From the NCBI GenBank assembly GCA_910586215.1, contig CAJUGH010000007.1, positions 79,912 through 143,911 of the forward strand: a stretch of 64,000 nt of DNA. Direction: 5' to 3'. Each line of letters starts with the position of its first letter. Position 1 is the stretch's first letter. The notes under the pieces were generated by a model. The model made no database searches and was not told the origin of the DNA. It worked only from the letters and a program-made list of their open reading frames with translations. The position numbers and the translations under genes are program-made. Shown in pieces: positions 28,473 through 38,276 of this stretch. Origin of the DNA: an uncultured Acetatifactor sp. GTDB taxonomy: Bacteria; Bacillota; Clostridia; Lachnospirales; Lachnospiraceae.

Positions 28473-29309
28473 ATGACCCAGATGATTGACGGCAAGAAGA
28501 TCTCTCAGGAGGTCAAGGACGAACTGAAAGAGAAGGTGGCAGCCTTGAAGGCCCAGGGGAAAACATTTACCCTGGCAGTGATCCAGGTGGGCGCAGACCC
28601 TGCATCCAGCGTGTATGTGGGCAACAAGAAAAAGGCCTGTGCTTATATCGGCATAGAATCCCTGGCCTACGAACTGCCCCAGGAGACCACCCAGGAGGAA
28701 CTCCTGGAACTGGTGGGGAAACTGAATGAGAACCCTGTGGTGGACGGCATCCTGGTACAGCTTCCCCTGCCAGGGCAGATCCAGGAGGACAAGGTGCTGT
28801 TAGCCATATCCCCCGAAAAGGATGTGGACGGCTTCCACCCTGCCAATGTGGGGAACCTTAGTATTGGCAGGCCAGGATATGTGTCCTGTACCCCGGCCGG
28901 GGTGATCCAGCTGCTGAAGCGTTCTGGCATCCAGATCGAAGGGAAGGAGTGCGTGGTACTGGGGCGCAGCAACATTGTGGGCAAACCCATGGCCATGCTG
29001 CTGCTTCGGGAGAATGGTACTGTTACGGTCTGCCATTCCCGGACGCAGAACTTAAAGGAGATCACAAGGCGGGCAGACATCCTGGTGGTGGCCATTGGCA
29101 AGCCTAAGTTTGTGGATGCCAGTTTTGTGAAGGAGGGGGCTGTGGTTATTGATGTGGGGATCCACCGGAACGAGGCGGGCAAACTTTGCGGGGATGTGGA
29201 CTTCGACAGTGTGGCGCCACACGCATCTGCCATTACGCCTGTGCCAGGCGGCGTAGGCCCCATGACCATCGCCATGCTGATGCACAATGTGGTGGAGGGC
29301 GGCAGGTGA
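28473..29309 (+). CDS. folD: Bifunctional methylene-THF dehydrogenase/cyclohydrolase
   Basis: This 278-residue enzyme interconverts 5,10-methylene-THF and 10-formyl-THF. Visible motifs are SVYVGNKKKACAYIGI with the catalytic Tyr and Lys, VDGILVQLPLPGQI, KDVDGFHPANVG, the NADP-binding VVLGRSNIVGKPMA and PVPGGVGPMTIAML. AGGAGG is six bases before the ATG. The upstream in-frame extension into the protease gene is rejected. Its stop overlaps the GTG start of the response regulator (GTGA), an odd pairing for a folate gene. Confidence 0.96.
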   Translation: MTQMIDGKKISQEVKDELKEKVAALKAQGKTFTLAVIQVGADPASSVYVGNKKKACAYIGIESLAYELPQETTQEELLELVGKLNENPVVDGILVQLPLPGQIQEDKVLLAISPEKDVDGFHPANVGNLSIGRPGYVSCTPAGVIQLLKRSGIQIEGKECVVLGRSNIVGKPMAMLLLRENGTVTVCHSRTQNLKEITRRADILVVAIGKPKFVDASFVKEGAVVIDVGIHRNEAGKLCGDVDFDSVAPHASAITPVPGGVGPMTIAMLMHNVVEGGR

Positions 29310-30022
29310 GCCGAAACAGGGAAGGCACGATCAAAGTGATGCTGTGTGATGACATCAAGTCGGTTAGGGATTACTTCCAGAAAACCATTGATGCCCAGGA
29401 GGATATGGAGGTAGTCTGTGCGGCCTCCTCCGGGGAGGAGGCAGTTTCCTATCTGGCAGACGGCGGGGAACTGCCGGATATCATCCTGATGGATATCCAG
29501 ATGGAGGAGGAAAAAGCAGGGATTTCTGCCACCCAGAAGATACATGGGCAATATCCCGGGATCCGCATTCTGATGCTGACAATCCATGCCAATGATGATC
29601 TCTTGATCGAAGCATACCTTGCAGGGGCCGTGGATTACATTGTGAAGGATGTGGAGCCACAGACCATCTGTGCCACGCTGCGCAATGCCAAGGAAAATGA
29701 ACATTTTATCGGTTCCATTATCCGGGAGAAGACCCGGGAGAAGCTGAACAGGAACCGGACAATGGAAATCAGCCTGATGTTCTTCATAAACAAGATGTCC
29801 AAGCTGACCAACAGCGAGTGGAGGATCCTGCGGCAGCTCTATGAGGGTAAGAAACGGCGGGAAATTGCCAGGACGGAGGTTTTGTCAGAGGAGACGGTGA
29901 AACTGCATATCAGGCATATCCTACGGAAATTAGGGTTTGAGACCTCCAGGGAGATGGTGGATTATCTGAAGAAACTGAACATTATGGTTTATTTTGACTG
30001 GGAGGCGGTACAGGGGGAATGA
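29306..30022 (+). CDS. LuxR/NarL-family response regulator
   Basis: This 238-residue regulator has an N-terminal receiver (acidic pair CDD, phospho-acceptor Asp in IILMDIQM, Thr of MLTIHA, Lys of YIVKDVE). A C-terminal LuxR-type HTH follows (LTNSEWRILRQLYEGKKRREIA...SEETVKLHIRHILRKLGF). The start is GTG at 29306, overlapping the folD stop, with GGAGGG about six bases upstream inside folD. It overlaps the kinase gene by four bases (ATGA). The target is not visible; the phosphoesterase and sugar ABC genes just downstream are candidates. Confidence 0.9.
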   Translation: MSRNREGTIKVMLCDDIKSVRDYFQKTIDAQEDMEVVCAASSGEEAVSYLADGGELPDIILMDIQMEEEKAGISATQKIHGQYPGIRILMLTIHANDDLLIEAYLAGAVDYIVKDVEPQTICATLRNAKENEHFIGSIIREKTREKLNRNRTMEISLMFFINKMSKLTNSEWRILRQLYEGKKRREIARTEVLSEETVKLHIRHILRKLGFETSREMVDYLKKLNIMVYFDWEAVQGE

Positions 30023-31575
30023 TCTGGTTTCTGGTGGCGGTGATGGTGGTCTTAAGCATTCTGCTGGTGGTAAAATGGAACAATTTCTATGGGCTGGTTT
30101 TTGCCCTGGGTTTCCTGGCGATTGAGATCCTGATTCTGGTTATGGTCTTAAGCACTGCCAAGTTTGCCACATACCCCTACCATACCCAGGGGGAATATTA
30201 TGTATACCGTGAAATCATGAAGGTCAAGGTCAATTTTTTTGACTTGAAACGGATTGTGAATGGCAGTGTGTGGCTGTTCTGTATCCTTATGCTTCTGGTG
30301 GCCTGGAAAAATACAAGTCCGCACAAGGTACAGGAATACCTGGCTTATGGATGCGCCTGTGTGACCTTAAGCGTGTGGATCCTGTTGGTGGATTCTGTGG
30401 ACATGCATGAGAGACTGTATATCATGCGGCACACCAGGGGAATGGATGTGACAGCGCTGCTGATATTTATCCGGGGCGGGGAACTGGCATTGGTATTTTT
30501 GTGCTGTCTGGCACCTCTTTGGAGGCTGGCATGCCTGATCCGCCATACTCGATTTCTGATCCGAAAAAAATATCTGTGGGCCGTGTCGGTTTCTACGGGT
30601 ATCTTGATAGCAATTTTCTTGTTTATCATCCTAAGTGCCCCGGTTAAGTATTACGCCTGGGATTACCAGGCCAATGATTTTCACAAGCTGTACGGATTCT
30701 ATAAGGATTCCCTTCTGGCATCTAAGTTCGTCTGGCTGTTTTTGTTTGTGGTGGGAATCCTTCTCCTTCTGGTGCGATTTGATGTGCTGAAGGAGAAGAG
30801 CTTTGTGAAGAGAAAGTGGTCTTATCGGAATGCCATGATCCGTCTAAAAGATCTGCGGCATGTCTTCCATAGTTATAAGAATGCCATGTTTTCCATCGAA
30901 TGTATGTGCAAGGTGGTACTGGAGGAATACGGGAAGCCGGAGGGAGAGCAGGCAGCCCGTGAGATTGCGGCAGCAGCGGGCAGTTACCGCATGCAGAGTA
31001 ATAAGTTCCTGAATATTTACAGCCAGCCGGATCTGGAATGGGAGAGATTCCACCTGGAGGATGCCGTGATGGAAGCCAGGAAGCGTGTGGGCTATATGCA
31101 GGGGATTTCCATAGAAATATACGGGGAACCTGATAGGATAGGTTCCAGGTCCCGGAGGGATCTTGTGGACCCGGAAGACAGGTGCGGGGAAACCGGACAT
31201 GACAATATGGATTCCGGGCAGGATTCTGTATTCGGCGACTATGAGGCCATTGTGGAGATGTTCGTGAATCTGCTCAACAATGCACGTGAGGCCATCCAGA
31301 AGAGGGGAGATGGGGAAGGACATATCAGAATTGAACTGTGGACGGAGGATACCCTGGTGTGTGCCAGCATCCGGGACAATGGGGAGGGCATGGACAAAAA
31401 AGTGTTAAAGAATCTGTACACGCCCTTCTTCACTACCAGGAAAACATTCCACAACTGGGGCCTGGGCATGTCGCAGATCCGGAAAACCGTAGATTCCCAC
31501 CAGGGATTTATCGATGTGGACAGCAAGTGGGGCAGGTATACGGAATTTCAGATAGCAATCCCAAGGGATCTGTGA
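30019..31575 (+). CDS. Membrane sensor histidine kinase
   Basis: This 518-residue kinase has five to six membrane helices in residues 1-255 and no extracellular domain of size, so the sensor is probably in the membrane. The phospho-acceptor helix contains LRHVFHSYKNAMFSIE near residue 280, resembling LytS/SpoOB-like dimerisation helices more than HisKA. The ATPase shows FVNLLNNAREAI (N box, ~415), RDNGEGM, TPFFTTRKTFHNWGLG and SHQGFIDVDSKWGRYTEF. A ~35-residue polar insert (SRSRRDLVDPEDRCGETGHD) precedes the N box. It is coupled to the response regulator. The signal is unknown. Confidence 0.88.
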   Translation: MIWFLVAVMVVLSILLVVKWNNFYGLVFALGFLAIEILILVMVLSTAKFATYPYHTQGEYYVYREIMKVKVNFFDLKRIVNGSVWLFCILMLLVAWKNTSPHKVQEYLAYGCACVTLSVWILLVDSVDMHERLYIMRHTRGMDVTALLIFIRGGELALVFLCCLAPLWRLACLIRHTRFLIRKKYLWAVSVSTGILIAIFLFIILSAPVKYYAWDYQANDFHKLYGFYKDSLLASKFVWLFLFVVGILLLLVRFDVLKEKSFVKRKWSYRNAMIRLKDLRHVFHSYKNAMFSIECMCKVVLEEYGKPEGEQAAREIAAAAGSYRMQSNKFLNIYSQPDLEWERFHLEDAVMEARKRVGYMQGISIEIYGEPDRIGSRSRRDLVDPEDRCGETGHDNMDSGQDSVFGDYEAIVEMFVNLLNNAREAIQKRGDGEGHIRIELWTEDTLVCASIRDNGEGMDKKVLKNLYTPFFTTRKTFHNWGLGMSQIRKTVDSHQGFIDVDSKWGRYTEFQIAIPRDL

Positions 31576-31910
31576 GGGAAAGAGGATATCCCTTCTTCCA
31601 GGCGGCTGTGGCAGCAAATCTGCCAATCGCCTGAAAGAGGGGATTTTTGCGTCAAAAGTTCAGCCATGCTTCGCGATATGGGCGAAAATCGTGCTTGGCC
31701 AGTGGGAAGCGGGATCTGTCTGTAAACAGGAACAGGGGGATAAAAGTTACCCCTGTCCGATCAAGGGCCGCGTGTTAAAATAGGTACTGTAGGGATTGTT
31801 CAGTTACTTTTCACGGGGTGGTGGCGTGACAGGTAGCCTGGAGATATGGGTTGGTAAGTCCGCAAGAGGCTATGAAAATAATTCTCTTTAAGCCAGCAGG
31901 AGGTGTACAT
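31576..31910. other. Intergenic region with hairpin and repeat relic
   Basis: No gene is supported. ACAGGGG and CCCCTGT at 31732-31757 form a 7-bp stem without a T tract, so it is a weak terminator candidate for the two-component operon. Bases 31803-31830 (GTTACTTTTCACGGGGTGGTG onward) resemble the left end of the MITE-like family, sharing CTTTTCACGGGGTGGTG exactly with the copy at 47.5 kb (minus strand). Confidence 0.5.
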
Positions 31911-32906
31911 ATGACAGGAGAAATCTTCGGGACACATAGAAAAATAGGGATAAGGGGAACCAAAGGGGAGCCGGAGGGCTATCTCTACCAGCTTGACAAC
32001 AGGAGCGGTGTCATGGTGCGGGAGGCCTGTTTTGACACAGGAAAGGGAGGAAAACCGTTTCGGATCCTGCATGTGACGGATCTGCACCTGCATGCCATCA
32101 ATGAACAGGATGAGCGGGAGGAGAATCCGGCAGTGTATGGTTCCCTGCAGCATAGGATGGCATTCCGGAACCGGAGTACGTTACCCAACCTGGAAAAGGT
32201 GCTGGCCCTTGTGGAGGGCTTTGACCAGGTCATTATCACTGGGGATGCCATCGACTATCTGACCTGGGGTTCCCTGGAACTCCTACAGGAATATGTGTGG
32301 GACAGACTGCCCGGGGTCTGGGTGACAGTGGGGGGCCATGAACTGACCAGGGTCATGGAGGGGGAGGTGCCGGATCCTACCACCCTGGAGTCACGCTATG
32401 GGATCCTCGGACAGTATTGGAGACATGATATGGCATATTGTTCCAGGATACTGGGGGACAAAGCCATGCTGATCCAGATGAACAATGGGGAGTCACGGTA
32501 CCTGGAAGGAGAATACCACAGGCTGCTAAGAGACCTGGATGCGGCCAGAAAAAGGCGTCTTCTGGTACTGCTGTTTCAGCATGAACCCCTCTGTACCCAC
32601 AATCCTGCAGAGAAAGAAGTGCTGCCCCTGCGGGCAAATGATGGAACTGGAACCTGTAATTTCTGTGATTCTTTTCTGGGGTGTGCGGACAGCGATGAGA
32701 TGACGAAGAGGGTTTGTGGATTGATCCGCAGGAATGCGGATATCATAAAGGGAGTATTCTGCGGTCACTGGCACAGCGATTTCTATACACAGATCCAGGG
32801 GTTCTGTACACAGGATGGTGTGCGGGTGAAAAAGGATATTCCCCAGTATGTCCTCACGGGCAATATGTATGATAATGGGCATGTGATGGCAATTACCATC
32901 AAGTAG
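31911..32906 (+). CDS. Calcineurin-like metallophosphoesterase
   Basis: This 331-residue protein has the dinuclear metal motifs in order: VTDLHLHA (D-x-H), ITGDAIDY (GD-x2-D), VGGHEL (Asn of the usual GNHE replaced by Gly), QHEP and CGHWHSD. The GNHE Asn is normally a metal and phosphate ligand, so the change may alter or reduce activity. Several Cys in the C-terminal half (GTCNFCDSFLGC) are unusual. No signal peptide is seen. The start at 31911 has a near-perfect AGGAGGTG. Substrate unknown; it stands alone between the two-component system and the sugar ABC genes. Confidence 0.82.
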   Translation: MTGEIFGTHRKIGIRGTKGEPEGYLYQLDNRSGVMVREACFDTGKGGKPFRILHVTDLHLHAINEQDEREENPAVYGSLQHRMAFRNRSTLPNLEKVLALVEGFDQVIITGDAIDYLTWGSLELLQEYVWDRLPGVWVTVGGHELTRVMEGEVPDPTTLESRYGILGQYWRHDMAYCSRILGDKAMLIQMNNGESRYLEGEYHRLLRDLDAARKRRLLVLLFQHEPLCTHNPAEKEVLPLRANDGTGTCNFCDSFLGCADSDEMTKRVCGLIRRNADIIKGVFCGHWHSDFYTQIQGFCTQDGVRVKKDIPQYVLTGNMYDNGHVMAITIK

Positions 32907-33148
32907 ACGGATATAAGACATATGCCGTCTTCTGGTGGCTGGGTTCTGCTGTAAGGCAGCAGAGGGGCAACATAACCCAGGCAAGAAAGGTGCTGGCAGC
33001 AACACCTTGGGAATGGCGTGAGGTAACGGTACCCGTGGACTATGTGTATGGGGGTAGAAAAGACAACCCTTATAGGCAGAAACAACCTGTGCTATCCTAA
33101 AGATGTCAACCGGGATGACGAAAGAAGAAAAGAGACAGGAGGAAGCAT

Positions 33149-34621
33149 ATGTTGAAGAAGAAAATCGCAGCTATCACAAGCATGGTCCTGGTGGCCGGGC
33201 TGCTGGGTGCCTGTAACCCTGGCCCGGATGCAGGGCAGGATACAGAGGGGACAGGTGCAGCTGGCAGTGCAGGGAACAGTAGCCAGTCTTCCCCGGATGG
33301 GGAGGGGAAGGAAGTGACAGTGGTGACCTATTGGAACGAATCCAGCGGAGAGAAGGCATTCCAGGAGGAAATCGTGGAACTGTTCAATTCCACGATAGGA
33401 AAAGAGAATCATGTGAAGATTGAGATGGAACATGTGGAGAGCGGGGACTATGACCAGCAGCTTGCCGTAGCCTTCCAGAATGGTGTCCAGCCGGATATTG
33501 TATATGTCAGAAGTACGAACCTTGCAGAGTATGCGGAAAAAGGCTATTTGGCTTCCCTGGATGAGGTGCCTGGCATTGAGGAGACTGTGAAGAATAGCAA
33601 TGCCACACAGGTCATTGGGGAGAATGCATGGCGGGGAAAGATGTACATGCTGCCACAGGGAGCCAGGACCATAGGGCTGGCCTACAACAAGGATCTGTTC
33701 CAGGCGGCCGGGATCGTGGATGAAAACGGGGAGGCCAGGCCGCCTGTCACGCTGGCTGAGATGGTGGAGGATGCCAGGCTTCTGACAGATGTGGGGAAGC
33801 AGCAGTTTGGTTTCTGTGCCCCGCTGGGTTGGGGACCGGCATTTGTACAGTATTATATCGCCCTGCCGTCCCAGTCTTCCTCGGGAATGGTGAACGGCTA
33901 TTACAACTATCAGACAGGGGCATATGATTTTGAAGGTGTCAGGCCCATGGCAGAGGCCCTCTTGCAGATGAAGGCAGACGGGAGCATCTATCCCGGGGCA
34001 GAAGGCCTGGACAATGACCCGGCCAGGGCCAGGTTTGCCGAAGGTGCCATCGGCATGATGATGACGGCACAGTGGGACTGTGCGGTGTGGAATGACCAGT
34101 TCCCGGCAAAGTGTGACTGGGGAGTGGTACCGATTCCCGTGGAGAATGCGGAGGATGCCTATGTACAGTATTGCGGCAGCAGTTATTCCTATGCCATTGC
34201 AGCCAAAGGGCTCTCGGAAGGCAGGGGAGAAGCCATTGGTCTGGTGTTCGCCTATCTTCATGGGGAGGATATGACCATCCGCAGATGTGAAGCCGGAATG
34301 GAGATTCCCTGGAATTCAGATGTGGTGGCCAAATGTGATTTTTCAAACAGCCCTAAGGGCTGGGATGATTTCTGTAATGTGAGGAAGGCTTCCTCCATGG
34401 TCAATTATGCGGTAAAGGGATATGACCTGGATGGTCTGGATTCTTTCGAGACGGAATTCCTCAATAAAGTCTGGAGCGGCGAGGAAAGCCTGGACTGGTG
34501 GGTGGAAGAGATGACGAAGCGCTACAATGAGGCTGCCGGACGCTATATGGAGAACAATCCGGGAGAAGTTGCCGATGCCATGGCAGGACGGCAGGATCCC
34601 TCCCTGGATCTGCATAGATAA
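33149..34621 (+). CDS. Sugar ABC transporter substrate-binding lipoprotein
   Basis: This 490-residue family 1 extracellular solute-binding protein has a lipoprotein signal (basic start, hydrophobic core, lipobox LLGAC at about residues 18-22) and a Gly/Ser-rich linker. The mature protein shows VTYWNESSGEKAFQEEIVELFNS, DYDQQLAVAFQNGVQPDIVYV and AKGLSEGRGEAIGLVFAYLHG. It captures a carbohydrate for the two permeases downstream. The ligand is not visible. AGGAGG lies before the ATG. No ATPase gene is in this operon; a shared MsmX-type ATPase is presumably used. Confidence 0.93.
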   Translation: MLKKKIAAITSMVLVAGLLGACNPGPDAGQDTEGTGAAGSAGNSSQSSPDGEGKEVTVVTYWNESSGEKAFQEEIVELFNSTIGKENHVKIEMEHVESGDYDQQLAVAFQNGVQPDIVYVRSTNLAEYAEKGYLASLDEVPGIEETVKNSNATQVIGENAWRGKMYMLPQGARTIGLAYNKDLFQAAGIVDENGEARPPVTLAEMVEDARLLTDVGKQQFGFCAPLGWGPAFVQYYIALPSQSSSGMVNGYYNYQTGAYDFEGVRPMAEALLQMKADGSIYPGAEGLDNDPARARFAEGAIGMMMTAQWDCAVWNDQFPAKCDWGVVPIPVENAEDAYVQYCGSSYSYAIAAKGLSEGRGEAIGLVFAYLHGEDMTIRRCEAGMEIPWNSDVVAKCDFSNSPKGWDDFCNVRKASSMVNYAVKGYDLDGLDSFETEFLNKVWSGEESLDWWVEEMTKRYNEAAGRYMENNPGEVADAMAGRQDPSLDLHR

Positions 34622-34814
34622 ATGTGGGCCAGAGCCAGGCGAATCACATACCCCGTTGGCTACAGAGGGGTTGTTGACTGCCCACGGGATTAGAATCGGA
34701 AGCTGTCCTGAGAGGGAAGACCACACCAGCTGACCAGGGGAGGACACCTGGCGCACCGGTATGGAGCGAACCAAACAGGGCAGCTTTTGAACAGAAAGGA
34801 GAGAGGAGAGCATT

Positions 34815-35720
34815 TTGCGCAAGAAGACGAAGAGGACACTCATCTGCTATGCCATATTGTCCCCACAGATCATCGGATTTTTGGTATTTTCCCTGTATCC
34901 CATTCTCTGGGCTGCCAGCAAGGCCTTTTACTACTATACAGGGACACCATCGGCCACAAGGTTTGTGGGACTTGAGAATTTCATTAGGATATTCACAGTG
35001 GACAGTTCTTACTGGAAGACCTGGGGCAATACGCTGCTGTTCACATTTGGGAAACTGCCCCTGGAACTGCCCCTGGCACTTGGAATCGCCCTGTGCCTGA
35101 GAAAGGGGTTGAGGGGTGCCGGTTTTTTCCGGGCACTGTTCTATCTGCCCTGCATCATCAGTGTAGCCATTGTGGGTCTGATCTTCAGCAATCTCTTTGA
35201 CTATTTTGGGTTTATCAATGCCTGGCTGGTGAAGGCCGGCATTGTGGATACGCCCATAGACTGGTTTTCCAGTGCCTGGAGTGCCAGGGCTGCCTTGATT
35301 GCAGGCTCCATATGGAGCAGCTTCGGCATCAATGTGCTGTATTTTATATCCGCACTGTCCAATGTACCGGAGGAATTGTATGAATGTGCCCGGCTGGACG
35401 GTGCTTCCGGCTGGACTACCTTCCGGAAAATCACCATGCCCATGATAGCCCCCGTATTTTCCACGATTCTGCTGCTGGCCATAAATGGAACCTTACAGAC
35501 CTGTGAATACATTCTGGCTACCACAAAGGGGGCGCCCCATGGCTCTACCTACACGGTGATGGCCTATGTGGTGAATCGGTTCGTGCCAGGCTTCGCGGAA
35601 ATGGGGGTTAATGTGGGATATGGCTGTGCCCTGGCCTTGGTCACGGCCGTCATCATGGGCATGGTTGCCCTGGTGTACACGAAACTGACGGCAAGGTTAC
35701 AGAATATCTATGGAAACTAA
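34815..35720 (+). CDS. Sugar ABC transporter permease (MalF/UgpA type)
   Basis: This 301-residue permease has six membrane helices: LICYAILSPQIIGFLVFSLYP starts the first, and the inner EAA loop reads YECARLDGASGWTTFRKITMPMIAP. It pairs with the permease at 35759. The start is TTG at 34815, with AGGAG six bases upstream. It lies 193 bp after the binding-protein gene. Confidence 0.92.
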   Translation: MRKKTKRTLICYAILSPQIIGFLVFSLYPILWAASKAFYYYTGTPSATRFVGLENFIRIFTVDSSYWKTWGNTLLFTFGKLPLELPLALGIALCLRKGLRGAGFFRALFYLPCIISVAIVGLIFSNLFDYFGFINAWLVKAGIVDTPIDWFSSAWSARAALIAGSIWSSFGINVLYFISALSNVPEELYECARLDGASGWTTFRKITMPMIAPVFSTILLLAINGTLQTCEYILATTKGAPHGSTYTVMAYVVNRFVPGFAEMGVNVGYGCALALVTAVIMGMVALVYTKLTARLQNIYGN

Positions 35721-35758
35721 TGCAATGACCAGATTTGACAGGAAAGGAAGGGACGGCA

Positions 35759-36625
35759 ATGAGAAATCCAAGGAAGGGTGGAAGGAGACTGATTAAGGTG
35801 GGAAAGTATCTGTTCCTGGGCGTGGTTGCCATATTCGTGATCATGCCCATTGCCTATACCATATCCTCCTCTTTTAAGACAAATGCAGAGATTATGGCGC
35901 ATCCGGAGCATTTCTGGCCGGAGGTGCCCACGCTGGAAAACTACAGGATTGCTTGGCAGGACAAAGATTTCAATATCCCCCGCATGTTTTGGAACAGCAC
36001 AATATATACGGTACTGTGTATGTTGTTCACCGTTACTACATCTGCCCTGGCAGGCTATGTGTTTGCCAGGGGCGGGGATTTTGCAGGAAGTAAGCTTCTT
36101 TTTGCTATTTTTTCTTCGCTGATGTTCCTCAATATGGGTACCATAACGATCTATCCGATTTTTCAGGTGCTGGGGATCTTGAAGCTGTCTTCGTCCCTGT
36201 GGGGGCTGATCGTGATGCGTTTCTTCAGTGTAGGGATCATCAATATCTATCTGGTGAGAAGCTATATTAGGACGATCCCGCCACAACTGGACGAGGCGGC
36301 AGGGATGGACGGATGCAGTTTCCTGGGGATTTTCTTCCGAATCATGGTGCCCCTGTTAAAACCCATCCTGGCCACCATCAGTATCCTGGCCTTCAATGCC
36401 TCCTGGAATGAATATCTGATGCCCACCCTGTTCACCTTGAACAACAGGCAGCAGAGAACCTTGATCGTGGGTATCATGAGCCTGAAGAACGCAGGGGTGT
36501 CTGCCGCCAACTGGAACCTTATGCTGGCCGGAGCCACCATAGCCATGCTGCCCATTCTGGTGGTTTATGCCATAGCCAACCGGTATTTTGTGGAAGGGCT
36601 GACGGCAGGAGCCTTGAAGGGATAG
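35759..36625 (+). CDS. Sugar ABC transporter permease (MalG/UgpE type)
   Basis: This 288-residue protein has six helices. VIMPIAYTISSSFKTNAEIM is typical of the N-terminus, the EAA loop is LDEAAGMDGCSFLGIFFRIMVPLLKP, and it ends YFVEGLTAGALKG. ATG 35759 is preferred with AAGGAAGGG upstream over an in-frame TTG at 35735. The 3' end and downstream bases recur in decayed form at 38252-38345. Confidence 0.92.
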   Translation: MRNPRKGGRRLIKVGKYLFLGVVAIFVIMPIAYTISSSFKTNAEIMAHPEHFWPEVPTLENYRIAWQDKDFNIPRMFWNSTIYTVLCMLFTVTTSALAGYVFARGGDFAGSKLLFAIFSSLMFLNMGTITIYPIFQVLGILKLSSSLWGLIVMRFFSVGIINIYLVRSYIRTIPPQLDEAAGMDGCSFLGIFFRIMVPLLKPILATISILAFNASWNEYLMPTLFTLNNRQQRTLIVGIMSLKNAGVSAANWNLMLAGATIAMLPILVVYAIANRYFVEGLTAGALKG

Positions 36626-36771
36626 AAGAGCGGCAGATACTGGATTCCCATCCTGAAACAGGGTTTGCGTTCTGTGGAAAGAGGGTACTGATCGGAAAAG
36701 GGAAATCGTAACAGTTTGGCTTGAACGGCTACGGAAAATATGGCATCGGTACGGCATGGAGGAGAAGGGAT

Positions 36772-37525
36772 ATGATCTGGAAGAACATGGAGATTCATAA
36801 TGTGGCAGAACTGGTGGAAAAGGACGGCGGTGTCACCTGGGTGAGGGTTCCGGAAAGGGTGCGGGAGAACATGGAGACCCAGATGGGACCGATGGTGGCG
36901 GGGAATGCCACCGGGGTGGAGCTTCGGTTCGTGATGAAAGGGGATGAAGTGAAGATCCGTATGGCATCCCTGTGCCAGGAGACTGCAGTTTTCCATGTAT
37001 TCTGGGGCGCCATCCAGGGAGGCTGGGAGGATCATGAGGTAGATAAATATGTGTCGGGAGATCCCCGGGAGTATGTGATCAGGAAAAGGGACAATATGGC
37101 TACATTGAAACGGATGGCAGCGGAATCCGGGCAGGAGTGGGATCCGGAGGTGGTCCGTGTGGTCTTTGACAGGGGGAACTTTGTGCTGTATGACGTGGCA
37201 GGGGAGATGGAACCGCCTAAGAAGGAGCAATGTCCCAGGAGAACCCTTCTGGCCTACGGCTCTTCCATTACCCACGGTTCCAATTCCCTGGACGCTTCCC
37301 ATTCCTGGGTGTGGCAGGTGGCGTATCGTCTACAGATGGATTACAGGAACCTGGGAATGGCAGGCAGCTGGATATGGCAATGTGACTTACATAGATGGCC
37401 TGGAACTTCTGGGGGATATGTCCTTGATCTCGGCAGATGAGGTGCATCCCAATATATACGGGGTGCAGCAGATTGCAGACCGACTGGCAGAGCGCCTGCG
37501 GGCTGGCAGGAAGGTGCTTCCTTGA
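36772..37525 (+). pseudogene. SGNH/GDSL-family hydrolase with central deletion and frameshift
   Basis: The N-terminal ~190 residues contain a beta domain and then the SGNH block I segment LLAYGSSITHGSNS (nucleophile Ser) up to NLGMAGS. At about 37365-37380 the sequence jumps to the +1 frame, giving GNVTYIDGLELLGDMSLISA then DEVHPNIYGVQQIADRL, the C-terminal block with Asp and His. Blocks II and III between them are missing, so some hundred residues appear deleted. The original frame ends at 37440. AGGAGAAGG precedes the start. It lies in the sugar ABC operon and probably once removed acyl groups from the imported sugar. Confidence 0.8.
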
Positions 37526-37724
37526 CGGCTTATAAATAAGATTGATGATGAGTAAAGGGCTGTTGCGATAAGCGGCAGTCCTTTATACTGTCTTATATGC
37601 TGTAAGGCGTTGCTTTGAAGAGAAGACAAAAAACATATATTCAGAAACAAAATCAAATAGGAATTGGTAAGGAGGTGTGTGATAATAAAAACAGTTTAAG
37701 TAGATAGAAACAGAGGGAGAATCC

Positions 37725-38276
37725 ATGAGAGAGAAAATACTTTTTATGCCGCATGCAAATATTCAATATTCCCAGTTACACCCCGATAGGCGGCGCTGGG
37801 TAATGAAGAATTGCTATGAGAAGATATTTGATGTGGTGGCAGAGGGTGGTTATCGGATTGCATTTGAGGCCAGTGGACGCACCATAGAGGAGATGGCGCA
37901 TCAGGCGCCAGAGGTGTTAGACAAGCTGAAGGCTTTGCTGAGAGAAGGGCGTATAGAAGCAGTGGGTTCTCCCTATACCCGTTGTATGTTGGGGAATATG
38001 CCGCCTAAAATGGGATTGATTTCCTTAAAACATGGTCTGGATGTGTGGGAAAGATATACGGGAGTGCGACCAGTGACAGGCTGGAACCCGGAGTGTGGGT
38101 GGGCATCTTATATCCCTGACCTGTACAAACAGGCAGGTTTTCAAACCTTGATTATGGATGCGGATTCCTTTTTCTTATCTTTTGACGAGATTCGTGAGGC
38201 CACTGGGCTAGCGGGTGGCACAGACCAGCATGGTGTTGAAAAATCTTTTTGCCCGGTTATTTCACGTAAAAACTGA
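37725..38276 (+). pseudogene. Truncated GH57-type glycoside hydrolase
   Basis: About 170 residues of a GH57 (beta/alpha)7-barrel enzyme remain: MREKILFMPHANIQYSQL, then EAVGSPYTRCMLGNMP, and GWNPECGWASYIPDLYKQAG with the likely nucleophile Glu of PEC. The reading frame then runs into unrelated sequence at about 38235-38250 and stops at 38276. Full-length relatives are several hundred residues longer, and the acid/base Asp is lost. GGGAGAATCC precedes the ATG. Confidence 0.8.

Noticed and set aside
33092..34261. 389-codon minus-strand ORF opposite the sugar-binding protein
   Set aside because: Antisense shadow; the plus-strand lipoprotein is complete with signal, lipobox and ribosome site.
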